Positions 1-6,007 of a DNA stretch of 12,363 nt are shown in pieces; the first letter of the stretch is position 1; the number at the start of each line of letters is the position of its first letter. Source of the DNA: Pseudomonadota bacterium (GTDB lineage: Bacteria > Pseudomonadota > Gammaproteobacteria > Burkholderiales > Burkholderiaceae_D); NCBI GenBank assembly GCA_023435945.1, contig JAEZLB010000309.1, positions 1-12,363 on the forward strand. Reading direction: 5' to 3'. Both the position numbers and the translations under genes were made by a program. Under the pieces are notes generated by a model. The model was given only the letters and a program-made list of their open reading frames with translations, was not told the DNA's origin and did not search any database.

Positions 1-1
1 C

Positions 2-664
2 CTGCCCACCGGCTACATGGCAGCAGAAGCCTGTGACATCCAGCCCGGCGATATGGTGGCGGTCTGGGGTTGCGGGCCGGTGGGACAGTTTGCGATACAA
101 AGCGCCTTCATGCTGGGTGCAGAGCGAGTGATCGCGATTGACCGTTTTACCGAACGCCTGCGCATGGCACGCGACATCTCCCATGCGGAGGTGCTGAACT
201 ACGAAGAAGTGAATGTGCTGGAGGCCCTGAAGGAAATGACGGGCGGACGCGGCCCCGATGCCTGCATTGATGCGGTCGGCATGGAAGCCCATGGGCTGGG
301 TTTCATTGGCTTGTACGACAAGATGAAGCAGCTGATGCGCCAGCAGACCGAGCGGCCGATTGCCTTGCGCGAAGCGCTGATGGCTTGCCGTAATGGCGGA
401 ACGGTCTCCGTGCCTGGCGTGTATGGCGGCTTCGCCGACAAATTCCCTATAGGATCGGTGATGAATCGCTCGCTCACCATCAAGACCGGCCAGACCCATG
501 TGCAGCGTTACATGAAAGAGCTGCTTGAAAAGATACAGGGCGGCGACATCGATCCCAGCTGCATCATCACGCATCGCATGTCGCTCGACGAGGCCCCGAT
601 GGCTTACGACATGTTCCGCAACAAGCAGGATGAGTGCATCAAGGTAGTCCTCAAGCCTCACTGA
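2..664 (+). CDS. Zinc-dependent alcohol/formaldehyde dehydrogenase, C-terminal part
   Basis: The reading frame is already open at base 2, so the gene starts before the window; 220 residues remain of a protein usually about 380-390 long. A Rossmann nucleotide-binding motif, GCGPVG, lies at fragment residues 23-28. An acidic Asp at about residue 47 ends the second beta strand, which in this medium-chain dehydrogenase family points to NAD rather than NADP. The long insert after the VGMEAHG stretch and the late VPGVYGG motif match the subgroup often labelled glutathione-dependent formaldehyde dehydrogenase, whose true substrate is often unknown. The N-terminal catalytic domain with the zinc ligands is outside the window, so catalytic competence cannot be judged. 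It ends in TGA only 8 bases before a decayed topoisomerase fragment on the same strand. The family call is firm; the substrate is not. Confidence 0.9.
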   Translation: MPTGYMAAEACDIQPGDMVAVWGCGPVGQFAIQSAFMLGAERVIAIDRFTERLRMARDISHAEVLNYEEVNVLEALKEMTGGRGPDACIDAVGMEAHGLGFIGLYDKMKQLMRQQTERPIALREALMACRNGGTVSVPGVYGGFADKFPIGSVMNRSLTIKTGQTHVQRYMKELLEKIQGGDIDPSCIITHRMSLDEAPMAYDMFRNKQDECIKVVLKPH

Positions 665-672
665 TCAGGTGA

Positions 673-912
673 GTCTGCGAGGCGCTCATGAAAGCCGGCC
701 TGCCCGCCAGCATTGCATCTGAAGTCACTACCCCGGCCATCTGTCGCAAGTGTTATGGGCATCCTGCGATGATGGAAGGGTTTATGGATGGCAGCCTGAG
801 AGAGGCGATGCTGCGTGCAGGCAGGGCAAGCCGCGTAACCGAGGCGTAGGGTCTCACTGTCGAAGAAGAACAGGTGCTGGCATTCCTGCAAAATCGCCTG
901 CAAGCCGCCTGA
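673..912 (+). pseudogene. Decayed C-terminal fragment of DNA topoisomerase IB
   Basis: Read from base 673 (just after an in-frame TGA at 670), this frame gives about 80 codons with an internal TAG at 847-849 and a final TGA at 910-912. The core TPAICRKCYGHPAMMEGF strongly resembles the C-terminal catalytic segment of bacterial type IB topoisomerases, where the Tyr of the K-C/S-Y-x-H-P motif is the DNA-attacking nucleophile. After the TAG, the stretch LTVEEEQVLAFLQNRL matches the family's usual final helix. Only about a quarter of a normal protein of around 350 residues is present. The N-terminal domain and the other active-site residues are absent and no Shine-Dalgarno site is evident. I infer a gene remnant left by deletion and later point mutation. 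The recognition comes from remembered family motifs and has not been checked by a search. Confidence 0.72.
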
Positions 913-1016
913 TTTTCAGTGCCTAATAAGGAACCCATTACCCGCGCTCTATAACACCGTCGGCCATTGCGCGGCGCGGTATACTCCTCCTCATCCAATC
1001 CGATTCGGGAGCAAGC

Positions 1017-1850
1017 ATGCAGACAGTCACACTACCTTCAGGCGAACAAGTCGTCGCACTCGGCCAGGGCACCTGGCACATGGCGGAAAAGCGCAGCAAG
1101 CGCGCCGAGGAAATCGCCGCACTGCAAGCCGGCATTGACCTCGGCATGACGCTGATCGACACCGCGGAAATGTATGCTGAAGGCGGCGCGGAAGAAGTGG
1201 TAGGGGAAGCGATCAAGGGTCGCCGCGACAAGCTCTTCATCGTCAGCAAGGTCTATCCGTGGAATGCCAGCCGCACCGGCACCATTTCTGCCTGCGAAAG
1301 AAGCCTGAAGCGTATGGGCATCGATACCATCGACCTTTATCTGCTGCACTGGCGCGGCAATTATCCGCTGGCCGAAACCATAGAAGCTTTCGAAGCCCTG
1401 CAGAAAGCCGGCAAGATCCGTCACTGGGGTGTATCGAATCTCGACCAGAGCGACATGAAGGAATTGCTGCGCGCACCCGGCGGAGACAAGTGCGCCACCA
1501 ACCAGGTGCTGTACAACCTCACGCGCCGTGGCATTGAATACGACCTGCTGCCCTGGTGCCAGCAGCGCAAGATATCCGTGATGGCCTATTCGCCGATAGA
1601 GCAGGGCTACCTCACTGCCGATCCGGTCGTGCAGTCCATCGCGGCACGCCATTACGCTACCGCCTCGCAGATCGCGCTCGCCTGGGTGCTGCGCCAGCAA
1701 GGTGTTATTGCTATTCCCAAGGCAGGTACGGTCGCACATGTGCAGGAAAACTTCGGCGCGCTGAAGATCAAACTGACCGAAGAAGACCTGGCGGACCTGG
1801 ACGAAGCCTTCCCGCCGCCAGACGGACCGCAAGCGCTGGAGGTGTTGTAA
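1017..1850 (+). CDS. Aldo/keto reductase, YeaE-like
   Basis: This 277-residue protein is a TIM-barrel NADPH-dependent carbonyl reductase of the aldo/keto reductase superfamily. It closely resembles E. coli YeaE, which reduces methylglyoxal and other aldehydes in the cytoplasm. The full catalytic tetrad is visible: Asp48 and Tyr53 in LIDTAEMY, Lys78 in IVSKVYPW and His111 in YLLHWRG. The family motif [12 protein letters not shown] lies at 132-143, and [13 protein letters not shown] near the C-terminus forms the cofactor phosphate-binding loop. Relative to YeaE it lacks a short insert after the MAYSP motif at about 189-193. The ATG at 1017 follows a GGGAG element at 1007-1011. A TATACT hexamer at 980-985 could be a -10 box, but no matching -35 is seen. 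The neighbouring dehydrogenase tail and topoisomerase remnant lie on the same strand but are separated by about 100 bases. Confidence 0.93.
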   Translation: MQTVTLPSGEQVVALGQGTWHMAEKRSKRAEEIAALQAGIDLGMTLIDTAEMYAEGGAEEVVGEAIKGRRDKLFIVSKVYPWNASRTGTISACERSLKRMGIDTIDLYLLHWRGNYPLAETIEAFEALQKAGKIRHWGVSNLDQSDMKELLRAPGGDKCATNQVLYNLTRRGIEYDLLPWCQQRKISVMAYSPIEQGYLTADPVVQSIAARHYATASQIALAWVLRQQGVIAIPKAGTVAHVQENFGALKIKLTEEDLADLDEAFPPPDGPQALEVL

Positions 1851-1872
1851 GATCCGTGCGTGACGTGTCCAT

Positions 1873-1894
1873 GGGTGGCAGTTCGCTGCCATCC
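1873..1894 (+). terminator. Hairpin with TTCG loop after the aldo/keto reductase
   Basis: A 9-bp stem (1873-1881 with 1886-1894, one G-T pair) encloses a TTCG tetraloop, 23 bases after the reductase stop. UUCG loops are especially stable in RNA. No T-run follows directly, so it may act as a weak or Rho-assisted terminator or as a 3' end stabiliser. The role is inferred from position and stem only. Confidence 0.45.
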
Positions 1895-2118
1895 TAAGTC
1901 AGCGCATCTTGCCGTCGTTTTCCTCCCTGAACGTAATTTTCCTGGCACTCGCCGTTCACATCCTGAGCTAAAGCCTCACTTCTTCGGCTTCGGTATACAT
2001 CTAAAAGAACTTTTTGCACGTGCGCAGGTCAGGTAAATGACGCGAGCTAAAAGGTCTGACATTCCGGCCAGTGAAATACCCCGCCGGCAAGCCGGCTCCG
2101 CGCCCCTTACCTCCAGCG

Positions 2119-2537
2119 TTAGGTACTGCATGGAGTGAATCGTGAACGTGATGTTGAGCGAGCTTAGGCATCACCGGCCAAGGGCGATGGCTACAGGATT
2201 CTTGTGGATCGTCTATGGCCGCGGGGACTCGCCAAGGTCAAAGCCAAGATCGATCTCTGGCTTAGAGAGGCCGCACCCTCAACCGAGCTTCGTCAATGGT
2301 TTGGGCATGACACTGGGAAATGGATTGAGTTCAGAAAGCGGTATCGTGCCGAGTTGAAGAACAATCCGGCATGGCCTGAGCTTCAGGCGCTCGCTCGCGA
2401 GAAAGACCTGGCTCTTGCGTACGCGGCTAAGGATCCGTTACACAAGGAAGCCGTTGTTCTCAAACAGTTGCTGGAGCGCGGTACCTAACCATTCCACACA
2501 AGCCGAACCCGCTTCGCGGCCCGGAATAACTCAATCG
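2119..2537 (+). mobile_element. Lone integron-type gene cassette (no integrase in window)
   Basis: At 2118-2124 stands GTTAGGT, a match to the cassette-boundary core G|TTRRRY. At 2483-2489 stands ACCTAAC, its exact 7-base reverse complement and the expected R'' box. In a linear integron cassette the first six bases belong to the cassette's own attC and complement R'', which is what is seen here. Between them lies one short gene (DUF488) with a very short leader, and its stop codon lies inside R'', as is typical of cassettes. The attC-like site ends at about 2537 (CG|TGGG), where a normal TTRRRY core does not continue. That would fit insertion at a secondary, non-attC site, or decay of the downstream core. 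No integrase gene or attI is present, so this is a relic or solitary cassette. The evidence is sequence pattern only. Confidence 0.6.
2135..2488 (+). pseudogene. DUF488 (YeaO-like) gene with amber codon at position 11
   Basis: From a GTG at 2135 the frame reads ten codons, hits TAG at 2165-2167, then continues open to TAA at 2486-2488. Downstream of the TAG the product reads ASPAKGDGYRILVDRLWPRG and onward, a clear match to the DUF488/YeaO family: the DGYRVLVDRLWPRG signature, APSTELRQWFGHD and FRKRYRAEL are all present. Family N-termini usually read about 30 residues up to that PRG, and a start at 2135 gives 31. The TAG falls where a tyrosine is common (R-x-Y), so a single change from TAC or TAT explains it. 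A GTG at 2204 could give a shortened 94-residue protein starting VDRLWPRG, missing the first strand and lacking a good ribosome site. The biochemical function of the family is not settled. The gene sits in a cassette-like unit with attC-type flanks. Confidence 0.75.
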
Positions 2538-2543
2538 TGGGCA
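2483..2543 (+). other. attC-like 59-base element
   Basis: The order of parts matches the common 59-base-element class: R'' ACCTAAC (2483-2489), an ATTC spacer, CAAGCCGA (2500-2507), a central hairpin CCGC-TTC-GCGG (2509-2519), then TAACTCAA (2527-2534) and a degraded final core CGTGGGC (2536-2542) where GCGTTAGGC is usual. CCTAAC to GGGC spans 59 bases. The stop codon of the DUF488 gene is inside R''. Because the last core no longer pairs with R'', recombination at this site is probably impaired. Confidence 0.6.
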
Positions 2544-2558
2544 TTCATCGGGTGTATG

Positions 2559-2618
2559 CTTCGTCCTCTCCGAACCGGACGAAGTCGTCCCGCCACCGGG
2601 TGGTTTGCAAGCGCGGGA
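2559..2618 (+). other. Stem-loop cluster between the cassette and yqaE-like gene
   Basis: Two stem structures lie in a row. The first is an 8-bp stem, CTTCGTCC (2559-2566) with GGACGAAG (2577-2584), around a 10-base loop. The second has outer arms TCCCGC (2588-2593) and GCGGGA (2613-2618), inside which CCACC-G-GGTGG (2593-2603) can form an alternative hairpin. Neither is followed by a T-run. They may belong to the leader or insertion context of the next gene; no function can be assigned. Confidence 0.35.
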
Positions 2619-2713
2619 ATTACTGTAAGGCTACAATGAGGGGCGTTTTTTAGTGTGGTTGGAGGCTGGAACCACCAGTTTCCTCTGCCGAGTTTAGAAA
2701 AAGGAAACCCCCC

Positions 2714-2908
2714 ATGCGCCTTCTGTTAGCCATCTTCCTGCCCTTCATGGTCTTTTTTACCATTGGCCGTCCTATCTCAGGCATTGTTTGCCTGATCCTG
2801 CAGGTCACGCTGATCGGCTGGATACCCGCTGCTATCTGGGCCGTGTATTCGCTGAGCCAGTACAAAACCGACAAGAAGATAGAAAAGGCGCTGGGCCGTT
2901 CTTTCTAA
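2714..2908 (+). CDS. YqaE/Pmp3-family small membrane protein
   Basis: The product is a 64-residue, strongly hydrophobic protein with two predicted membrane spans, about residues 2-18 and 22-46. It ends in a charged tail (YKTDKKIEKALGRSF). The layout and the LLLQVTLIGWIPAAIWAVY type of second helix match the UPF0057/YqaE/Pmp3 family. In yeast and plants, members of this family affect membrane potential and salt tolerance; in bacteria they are often stress-induced inner-membrane peptides of unclear role. An AAAGGAAA element lies about 8 bases before the ATG. A TACAAT at 2632-2637 may be a -10 box, but no -35 at proper spacing is visible. It stands alone between the cassette and a long gene-free stretch. 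Confidence 0.85.
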   Translation: MRLLLAIFLPFMVFFTIGRPISGIVCLILQVTLIGWIPAAIWAVYSLSQYKTDKKIEKALGRSF

Positions 2909-3275
2909 GCATCTCATCTGCTTAAACCTGTCGTCCCGGAAGTTTTCTCCCGGCGTACGCCATACCTTTTCCCTCTTTACGCAGCAGTAGAGGGAAACCG
3001 CTGTTTGCGTCGTGGCTCTGCGAATGCGTAGAGTCATGGCGTGTCGCGGCATCGCTTCCTTGCGCGCAGGGTCTGCTCCTCATTCCCTGCGTCGTCCTCA
3101 ACGCATGCGATAGATTCCTAGATTGCCTCCTGCTTTCAAGCACCGATGTCGGCAGGATGATGCATGTCATGAAAATGGATGAACTATCGTAGCCAATAGA
3201 GGCAAAGCCTCTTCTCTGCCAATATAGTGTTTGGCTCGGATACAACGCGTCACCTGCGCCAGCTGCTTTAATGAC
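2909..3275. other. Gene-free stretch with inverted repeats
   Basis: I find no convincing gene on either strand here. The open frames present have no family motif and no ribosome site. Visible structure includes a short TAAGCA/TGCTTA stem directly at the yqaE-like stop (2906-2924), a perfect 10-bp palindrome GGCGTACGCC (2952-2961), and a 9-bp inverted repeat TTTCCCTCT/AGAGGGAAA (2968-2976 and 2989-2997) around a 12-base loop. None is followed by a T-run. The last part grades into an AT-rich promoter region. Confidence 0.6.
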
Positions 3276-3304
3276 TTGGCATTCCTACTTATCAAAGCTA
3301 TAAA
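3276..3304 (+). promoter_or_regulatory. Sigma70-type promoter of the tautomerase cluster
   Basis: TTGGCA (3276-3281) and TATAAA (3299-3304) are separated by exactly 17 bases. Each matches the housekeeping consensus at five of six positions. The predicted transcript starts near 3311 and has a leader of about 55 bases before the tautomerase ATG. This is the best promoter-like pair I found in the window. Confidence 0.65.
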
Positions 3305-3328
3305 TCACCAGGGAATTCGGCTTACACG

Positions 3329-3347
3329 AATTAATTAATTAATTAAT
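3329..3347 (+). repeat. AATT tetranucleotide repeat in the tautomerase leader
   Basis: Nineteen bases form nearly five copies of AATT, lying between the predicted transcription start and the AAGGAG ribosome site at 3351-3356. The tract is self-complementary, so it could form a weak stem or expose the ribosome site as an AU-rich, unstructured leader. Copy-number change by slippage is possible, but with under five units it is probably rare. Confidence 0.8.
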
Positions 3348-3366
3348 CAGAAGGAGCTGAAGTCAA

Positions 3367-3591
3367 ATGCCGTACGTCAATGTGCAGATCACCAAGGGTG
3401 CAAGCCGCATACAGAAGGCTCAACTCGTAAAAGACATCACCGATTCACTCGTTCGGATTTTGGGCAAGAAACCGGAACACACGCATATTGTGATCCAGGA
3501 AATCGCAGAAGAAGACTGGGGCTTCTCTGGTTTGCTCACCGATGATTGGAAAAGGGAACAAGGCCATAAGCCTGCGAGCCCGGATAGCTGA
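3367..3591 (+). CDS. 4-oxalocrotonate tautomerase-family protein
   Basis: This 74-residue protein starts Met-Pro; loss of Met would expose the catalytic Pro1 of the tautomerase superfamily. It aligns without gaps to the first 45 residues of classical 4-oxalocrotonate tautomerase as I recall it. However, Arg11 is Ala and Arg39 is His here (numbering from Pro1), so the carboxylate-binding arginines of 4-OT are missing and muconate-type diacids are unlikely substrates. The C-terminal stretch EEDWGFSGLLTDDWKRE is typical of a separate, uncharacterised subgroup. Small proteins of this type form hexamers or related oligomers in the cytoplasm. The AAGGAG at 3351-3356 supports this start. It is the first gene of a probable three-gene unit with DUF2214 and DUF4336 proteins, spaced 43 and 52 bases apart. 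Confidence 0.88.
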   Translation: MPYVNVQITKGASRIQKAQLVKDITDSLVRILGKKPEHTHIVIQEIAEEDWGFSGLLTDDWKREQGHKPASPDS

Positions 3592-3634
3592 GCCCCACGT
3601 TATCGACCTCGTTACGCGAAACAAGGAGCCAGCT

Positions 3635-4072
3635 ATGGCCTACATCTTTGTCAAGTACCTGCATATTGTCGCGATCATGGTGTTCGTCTCTGCCCTGGTT
3701 CTGGAACACGTGCTGATGAAGCCGAAGATGTCGTCAGCAGAGATGGGCAGGGTAGCCATTACCGATTTTGTGTACGGGATGTCGGCGACGGTCATTTTTA
3801 TTACCGGCCTTGTGCTCTGGCTCGCTGTCGGAAAAGGCTCGGATTTCTATTCCTCCAATCCTGTATTCCACGCGAAAGTGACTATTTTTGTACTGGTTGC
3901 CCTGGTATCGGTTTATCCAACGATATTTTTCATCAAGAACAGAAGATCGTCCTCGCAGGTGGTGTTGCTACCCAAGCCCATAGTGATGATGGTGCGCTTT
4001 GAATTGCTGATGGTTTTATTGCTGCCTTTGCTGGCGGTATTGATGGCACAAGGCTATGGCCTCGCACAATAA
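3635..4072 (+). CDS. DUF2214-family four-helix membrane protein
   Basis: The ATG at 3635 is chosen because AAGGAG (3624-3629) stands just upstream. The frame is open further back to 3542, but that part overlaps the tautomerase gene. The 145-residue product has four predicted membrane helices, about residues 5-23, 48-66, 79-99 and 120-142. Conserved-looking polar residues are His10 and His25 in the first helix region, Tyr47, and the motif NPVFHAK (75-81) with His79. Together these match the DUF2214 family of predicted inner-membrane proteins, whose function is unknown. Intramembrane histidines make heme or metal binding conceivable, but that is inference. GC content is visibly lower than in most neighbours (about 45 % in the 60-base line I counted at 3961-4020). 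Confidence 0.82.
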   Translation: MAYIFVKYLHIVAIMVFVSALVLEHVLMKPKMSSAEMGRVAITDFVYGMSATVIFITGLVLWLAVGKGSDFYSSNPVFHAKVTIFVLVALVSVYPTIFFIKNRRSSSQVVLLPKPIVMMVRFELLMVLLLPLLAVLMAQGYGLAQ

Positions 4073-4124
4073 GTCGCTCAAGTGATTTGTCCGAGTCCTC
4101 TGAAAATCTTTGGGAGTTCTCCCC

Positions 4125-4835
4125 ATGACGCTACAGACTATTGTTCCCGGCAAAATCTGGCATGCACAACAGCCCATCAAATTTGGCCCGCTGAGTATCA
4201 CGACACGATCCACGTTTGTGAAACTCGACGACGGTAGCCTCTGGGTACATTCACCCATCGCACCCACGCAAGCACTACTGGAAGAAGTAAACAGAATCGG
4301 CCCGGTTCGTTATGTAGTGGCTCCGAACAAAAGCCATCATCTTTTCTTCACGTCTTTTATCGATAACTATCCGGAAGCGAAGGGATACCTCGCACCCGGC
4401 CTGGCAAAAAAGGGTCCGGACCTTGCAAGGTATGAGGAACTCAACGACAGCAGCTCGCAAGCATGGCGCCCGGAATTGGTGGGATATTTTGTTGACGGAA
4501 TTCCCGCACTGAACGAAACCGTCTGGTTCCATCCGGAGACCGGAACTTTGATTGTTACCGATCTACTATGCTGTTTTGGCAATCACCACAAAGGGACAAT
4601 CCGATTGCTGGCGCGCCTGCTGGGCGTGCAAGCGCAAATGAGGATGTCCCGCACCATGAAACTCCTGGCGAAGGACAAAACGGCTTTGGCCCGGGTGGCA
4701 CAACAGTTGTTAACGCTGGACGTGCACCGCGTTGTTCTGGCGCATGATCAGATCGTTGACGGGGCCGTAAAAGCAGAGCTTGAAGCAGCTTTCTCGTGGT
4801 TGATGCAATACATTCCCATATCAAACACCGCCTAA
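4125..4835 (+). CDS. DUF4336 metallo-beta-lactamase-like protein
   Basis: The product is a 236-residue soluble protein without a signal peptide. Its order of motifs fits the DUF4336 family, predicted to have a metallo-beta-lactamase fold. These are a start rich in short strands (VKLDDGSLWVHSPI), VVAPNKSHHLFF with His71-His72, YPEAKGYLAPGL, VTDLLCCFG with Asp146, and VVLAHDQIVDG with His207-Asp208. These His and Asp residues are the likely metal ligands, but the classical HxHxDH signature is absent, so hydrolase activity is not assured. The ATG at 4125 is preceded by GGGAG (4112-4116); a TTG five codons earlier overlaps that site and is rejected. It is the third gene of the tautomerase cluster. 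No substrate is known. Confidence 0.83.
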   Translation: MTLQTIVPGKIWHAQQPIKFGPLSITTRSTFVKLDDGSLWVHSPIAPTQALLEEVNRIGPVRYVVAPNKSHHLFFTSFIDNYPEAKGYLAPGLAKKGPDLARYEELNDSSSQAWRPELVGYFVDGIPALNETVWFHPETGTLIVTDLLCCFGNHHKGTIRLLARLLGVQAQMRMSRTMKLLAKDKTALARVAQQLLTLDVHRVVLAHDQIVDGAVKAELEAAFSWLMQYIPISNTA

Positions 4836-4993
4836 CTCGTTCATTAGAGACAGATCGCCTGCAGGGGCCGGCCCTGATGAAAAGCGATGTCCTGAGCATG
4901 AAGGCGGGGCTGGCTACGATAGTCCCGAGCAGTAAGCCAACGCATAAATAATGGGGCATCCGGCTTAGGCAGCACAACAGGAAAGGGGAGAAC

Positions 4994-5344
4994 ATGAAAA
5001 TGGCCGAGGTGCGCCGGTTTGCGTTGTCGTTGCCGGAGGTGGAGGAGGCGCCCCATCACAACTATGGGTCGTTCAGGGTACGGGGCAAGATTTTTGTCAC
5101 GGTGCCGCCGGGTGACGAGTTTGTGCATGTGTTTGTTTCTGCGCAGGCACGCGAACACGCGCTGGCCCTATATCCTTCGTTCGTGGAGAAACTTCTCTGG
5201 GGCGGCAAAGTCCTTGGTGTAAGGGTGCATATTGCGCAGGCTGACGCCGGGGCGGTACAAAGGATGGTACGTGAGGCGTGGGAGCACAAGGCGCCGAAAA
5301 GCCTGGTGGCCGCAACACAACGCAGGCCGGGCCCCTCGTCATAG
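4994..5344 (+). CDS. MmcQ/YjbR-like protein
   Basis: This 116-residue protein has the hallmark MmcQ/YjbR pattern: VRRFALSLPEVEEAPHHNYGSFRVRGKIFVTV at the N-terminus and a later LWGGKVLGVRVHIAQAD segment. It lacks signal peptide and membrane spans. The family has a small alpha/beta fold related to CyaY-like folds and is sometimes called DNA-binding, but its function is not established. A purine-rich AAAGGGGAG (4982-4990) stands just upstream of the ATG; a second Met two codons later could also serve. The gene lies 158 bases after the DUF4336 gene with no clear terminator between them, and ends in TAG. The C-terminal tail after about residue 100 (KSLVAATQRRPGPSS) looks disordered. Confidence 0.85.
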   Translation: MKMAEVRRFALSLPEVEEAPHHNYGSFRVRGKIFVTVPPGDEFVHVFVSAQAREHALALYPSFVEKLLWGGKVLGVRVHIAQADAGAVQRMVREAWEHKAPKSLVAATQRRPGPSS

Positions 5345-5361
5345 CAGCGCGGCACACAGGC

Positions 5362-5382
5362 CTGCCATGCTCAGGATGGCAG
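5362..5382 (+). other. Hairpin between the MmcQ-like and GFA genes
   Basis: A perfect 7-bp stem, CTGCCAT (5362-5368) with ATGGCAG (5376-5382), has a 7-base loop and lies 20 bases before the GAGGAG ribosome site of the next gene. There is no T-run, so a processing, stabilising or regulatory stem is more likely than a terminator. The role is unproven. Confidence 0.4.
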
Positions 5383-5415
5383 CGTTGGTACTTCCCAGGA
5401 TCGAGGAGAACAACC

Positions 5416-5934
5416 ATGCATCTGAAAGGCTCCTGCCATTGCGGCAAGATCACATTCACGGTGGAGTCGGGTGAGCCGGTTCCTTTCATGCGCTGTTATT
5501 GCTCCATCTGCCGCAAGACGGCGGGGACGGGCGGTTACGCGATTAACCTGGGGGCTGTTACGCAAAGCATGAAAGTAACGGGTGAAGAGCACCTGCGTAT
5601 ATACCGCGCCCGGCTGCCGAATGAAGGAGGCAGCGGCACGCATCTCAGCACGGCGCGGCGTTATTTCTGCGCGCATTGTGGAAGTGCATTATGGATATGG
5701 GATCCGACCTGGCCCGATCTGGTTCATCCTCATGCCGGCGCTATCGATACACCGCTGCCGGTGCCGCCTGAGAATGTGCACTGCCTGGTGGATTCCAAGG
5801 CGCCCTGGGTGAAGGTCGAGGGCACGCCCGATGACGAGTGCTTTGAACACTATCCCAGCCTGTCACTGGCTCAGTGGCATCAAAGCAAGGGGCTGGCATC
5901 GCCGGTGCCGGACAAGCTGAAAAACAAAAGATAA
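5416..5934 (+). CDS. GFA-family zinc protein (CENP-V/GFA domain)
   Basis: The 172-residue product carries the zinc-binding pattern of the glutathione-dependent formaldehyde-activating (GFA) fold: SCHCGK with Cys7 and Cys9, CYCSIC with Cys27, Cys29 and Cys32, and FCAHCGSALW with Cys85 and Cys88. In the founding enzyme, zinc helps formaldehyde add to glutathione; most family members have no proven substrate, so the specific reaction should not be assumed. The start at 5416 is set by GAGGAG (5403-5408) and by the conserved KGSCHCG beginning. The frame is open further upstream, but that part overlaps the preceding gene. The dehydrogenase at the window's left edge is of a type often named formaldehyde dehydrogenase, but it is 4.7 kb away and not obviously linked. 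The gene converges with the minus-strand operon. Confidence 0.9.
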   Translation: MHLKGSCHCGKITFTVESGEPVPFMRCYCSICRKTAGTGGYAINLGAVTQSMKVTGEEHLRIYRARLPNEGGSGTHLSTARRYFCAHCGSALWIWDPTWPDLVHPHAGAIDTPLPVPPENVHCLVDSKAPWVKVEGTPDDECFEHYPSLSLAQWHQSKGLASPVPDKLKNKR

Positions 5935-6007
5935 TTTTGTGGCCCGGTATAGAAGGCTTTCTTCCGATAAATAAAGTCATCATCCATTGATTCGTGTGCA
6001 GCGCCAG

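Noticed and set aside
1038..1892. Long open frame (284 codons) on the minus strand opposite the aldo/keto reductase
   Set aside because: It mirrors a gene with a full catalytic tetrad, carries no family motif and has no ribosome site. It is a by-product of GC-rich codon use.
2041..2124. A second, complete attC upstream of the cassette (the end resembles a long VCR-like site: CCCCTTACCTCCAGCGTTAG)
   Set aside because: No R'' box of the YYTAAC type is found at a suitable distance upstream, and GTTAGGT is already explained as the start of the DUF488 cassette.
847..2167. Possible amber recoding, since two damaged genes both carry in-frame TAG
   Set aside because: The MmcQ-like and LysR genes both end normally in TAG, so TAG is a working stop here; the topoisomerase fragment also lacks most of its gene.
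2922..3245. Minus-strand open frame of 107 codons in the gap after the YqaE-like gene
   Set aside because: The predicted protein is of odd composition with no motif and no ribosome site, and it runs through inverted repeats; not supportable as a gene.
4862..4876. CAGGG/CCCTG stem with a GGCCGGCC core after the DUF4336 gene, considered as a terminator
   Set aside because: The stem has only 5 bp and no T-run follows.
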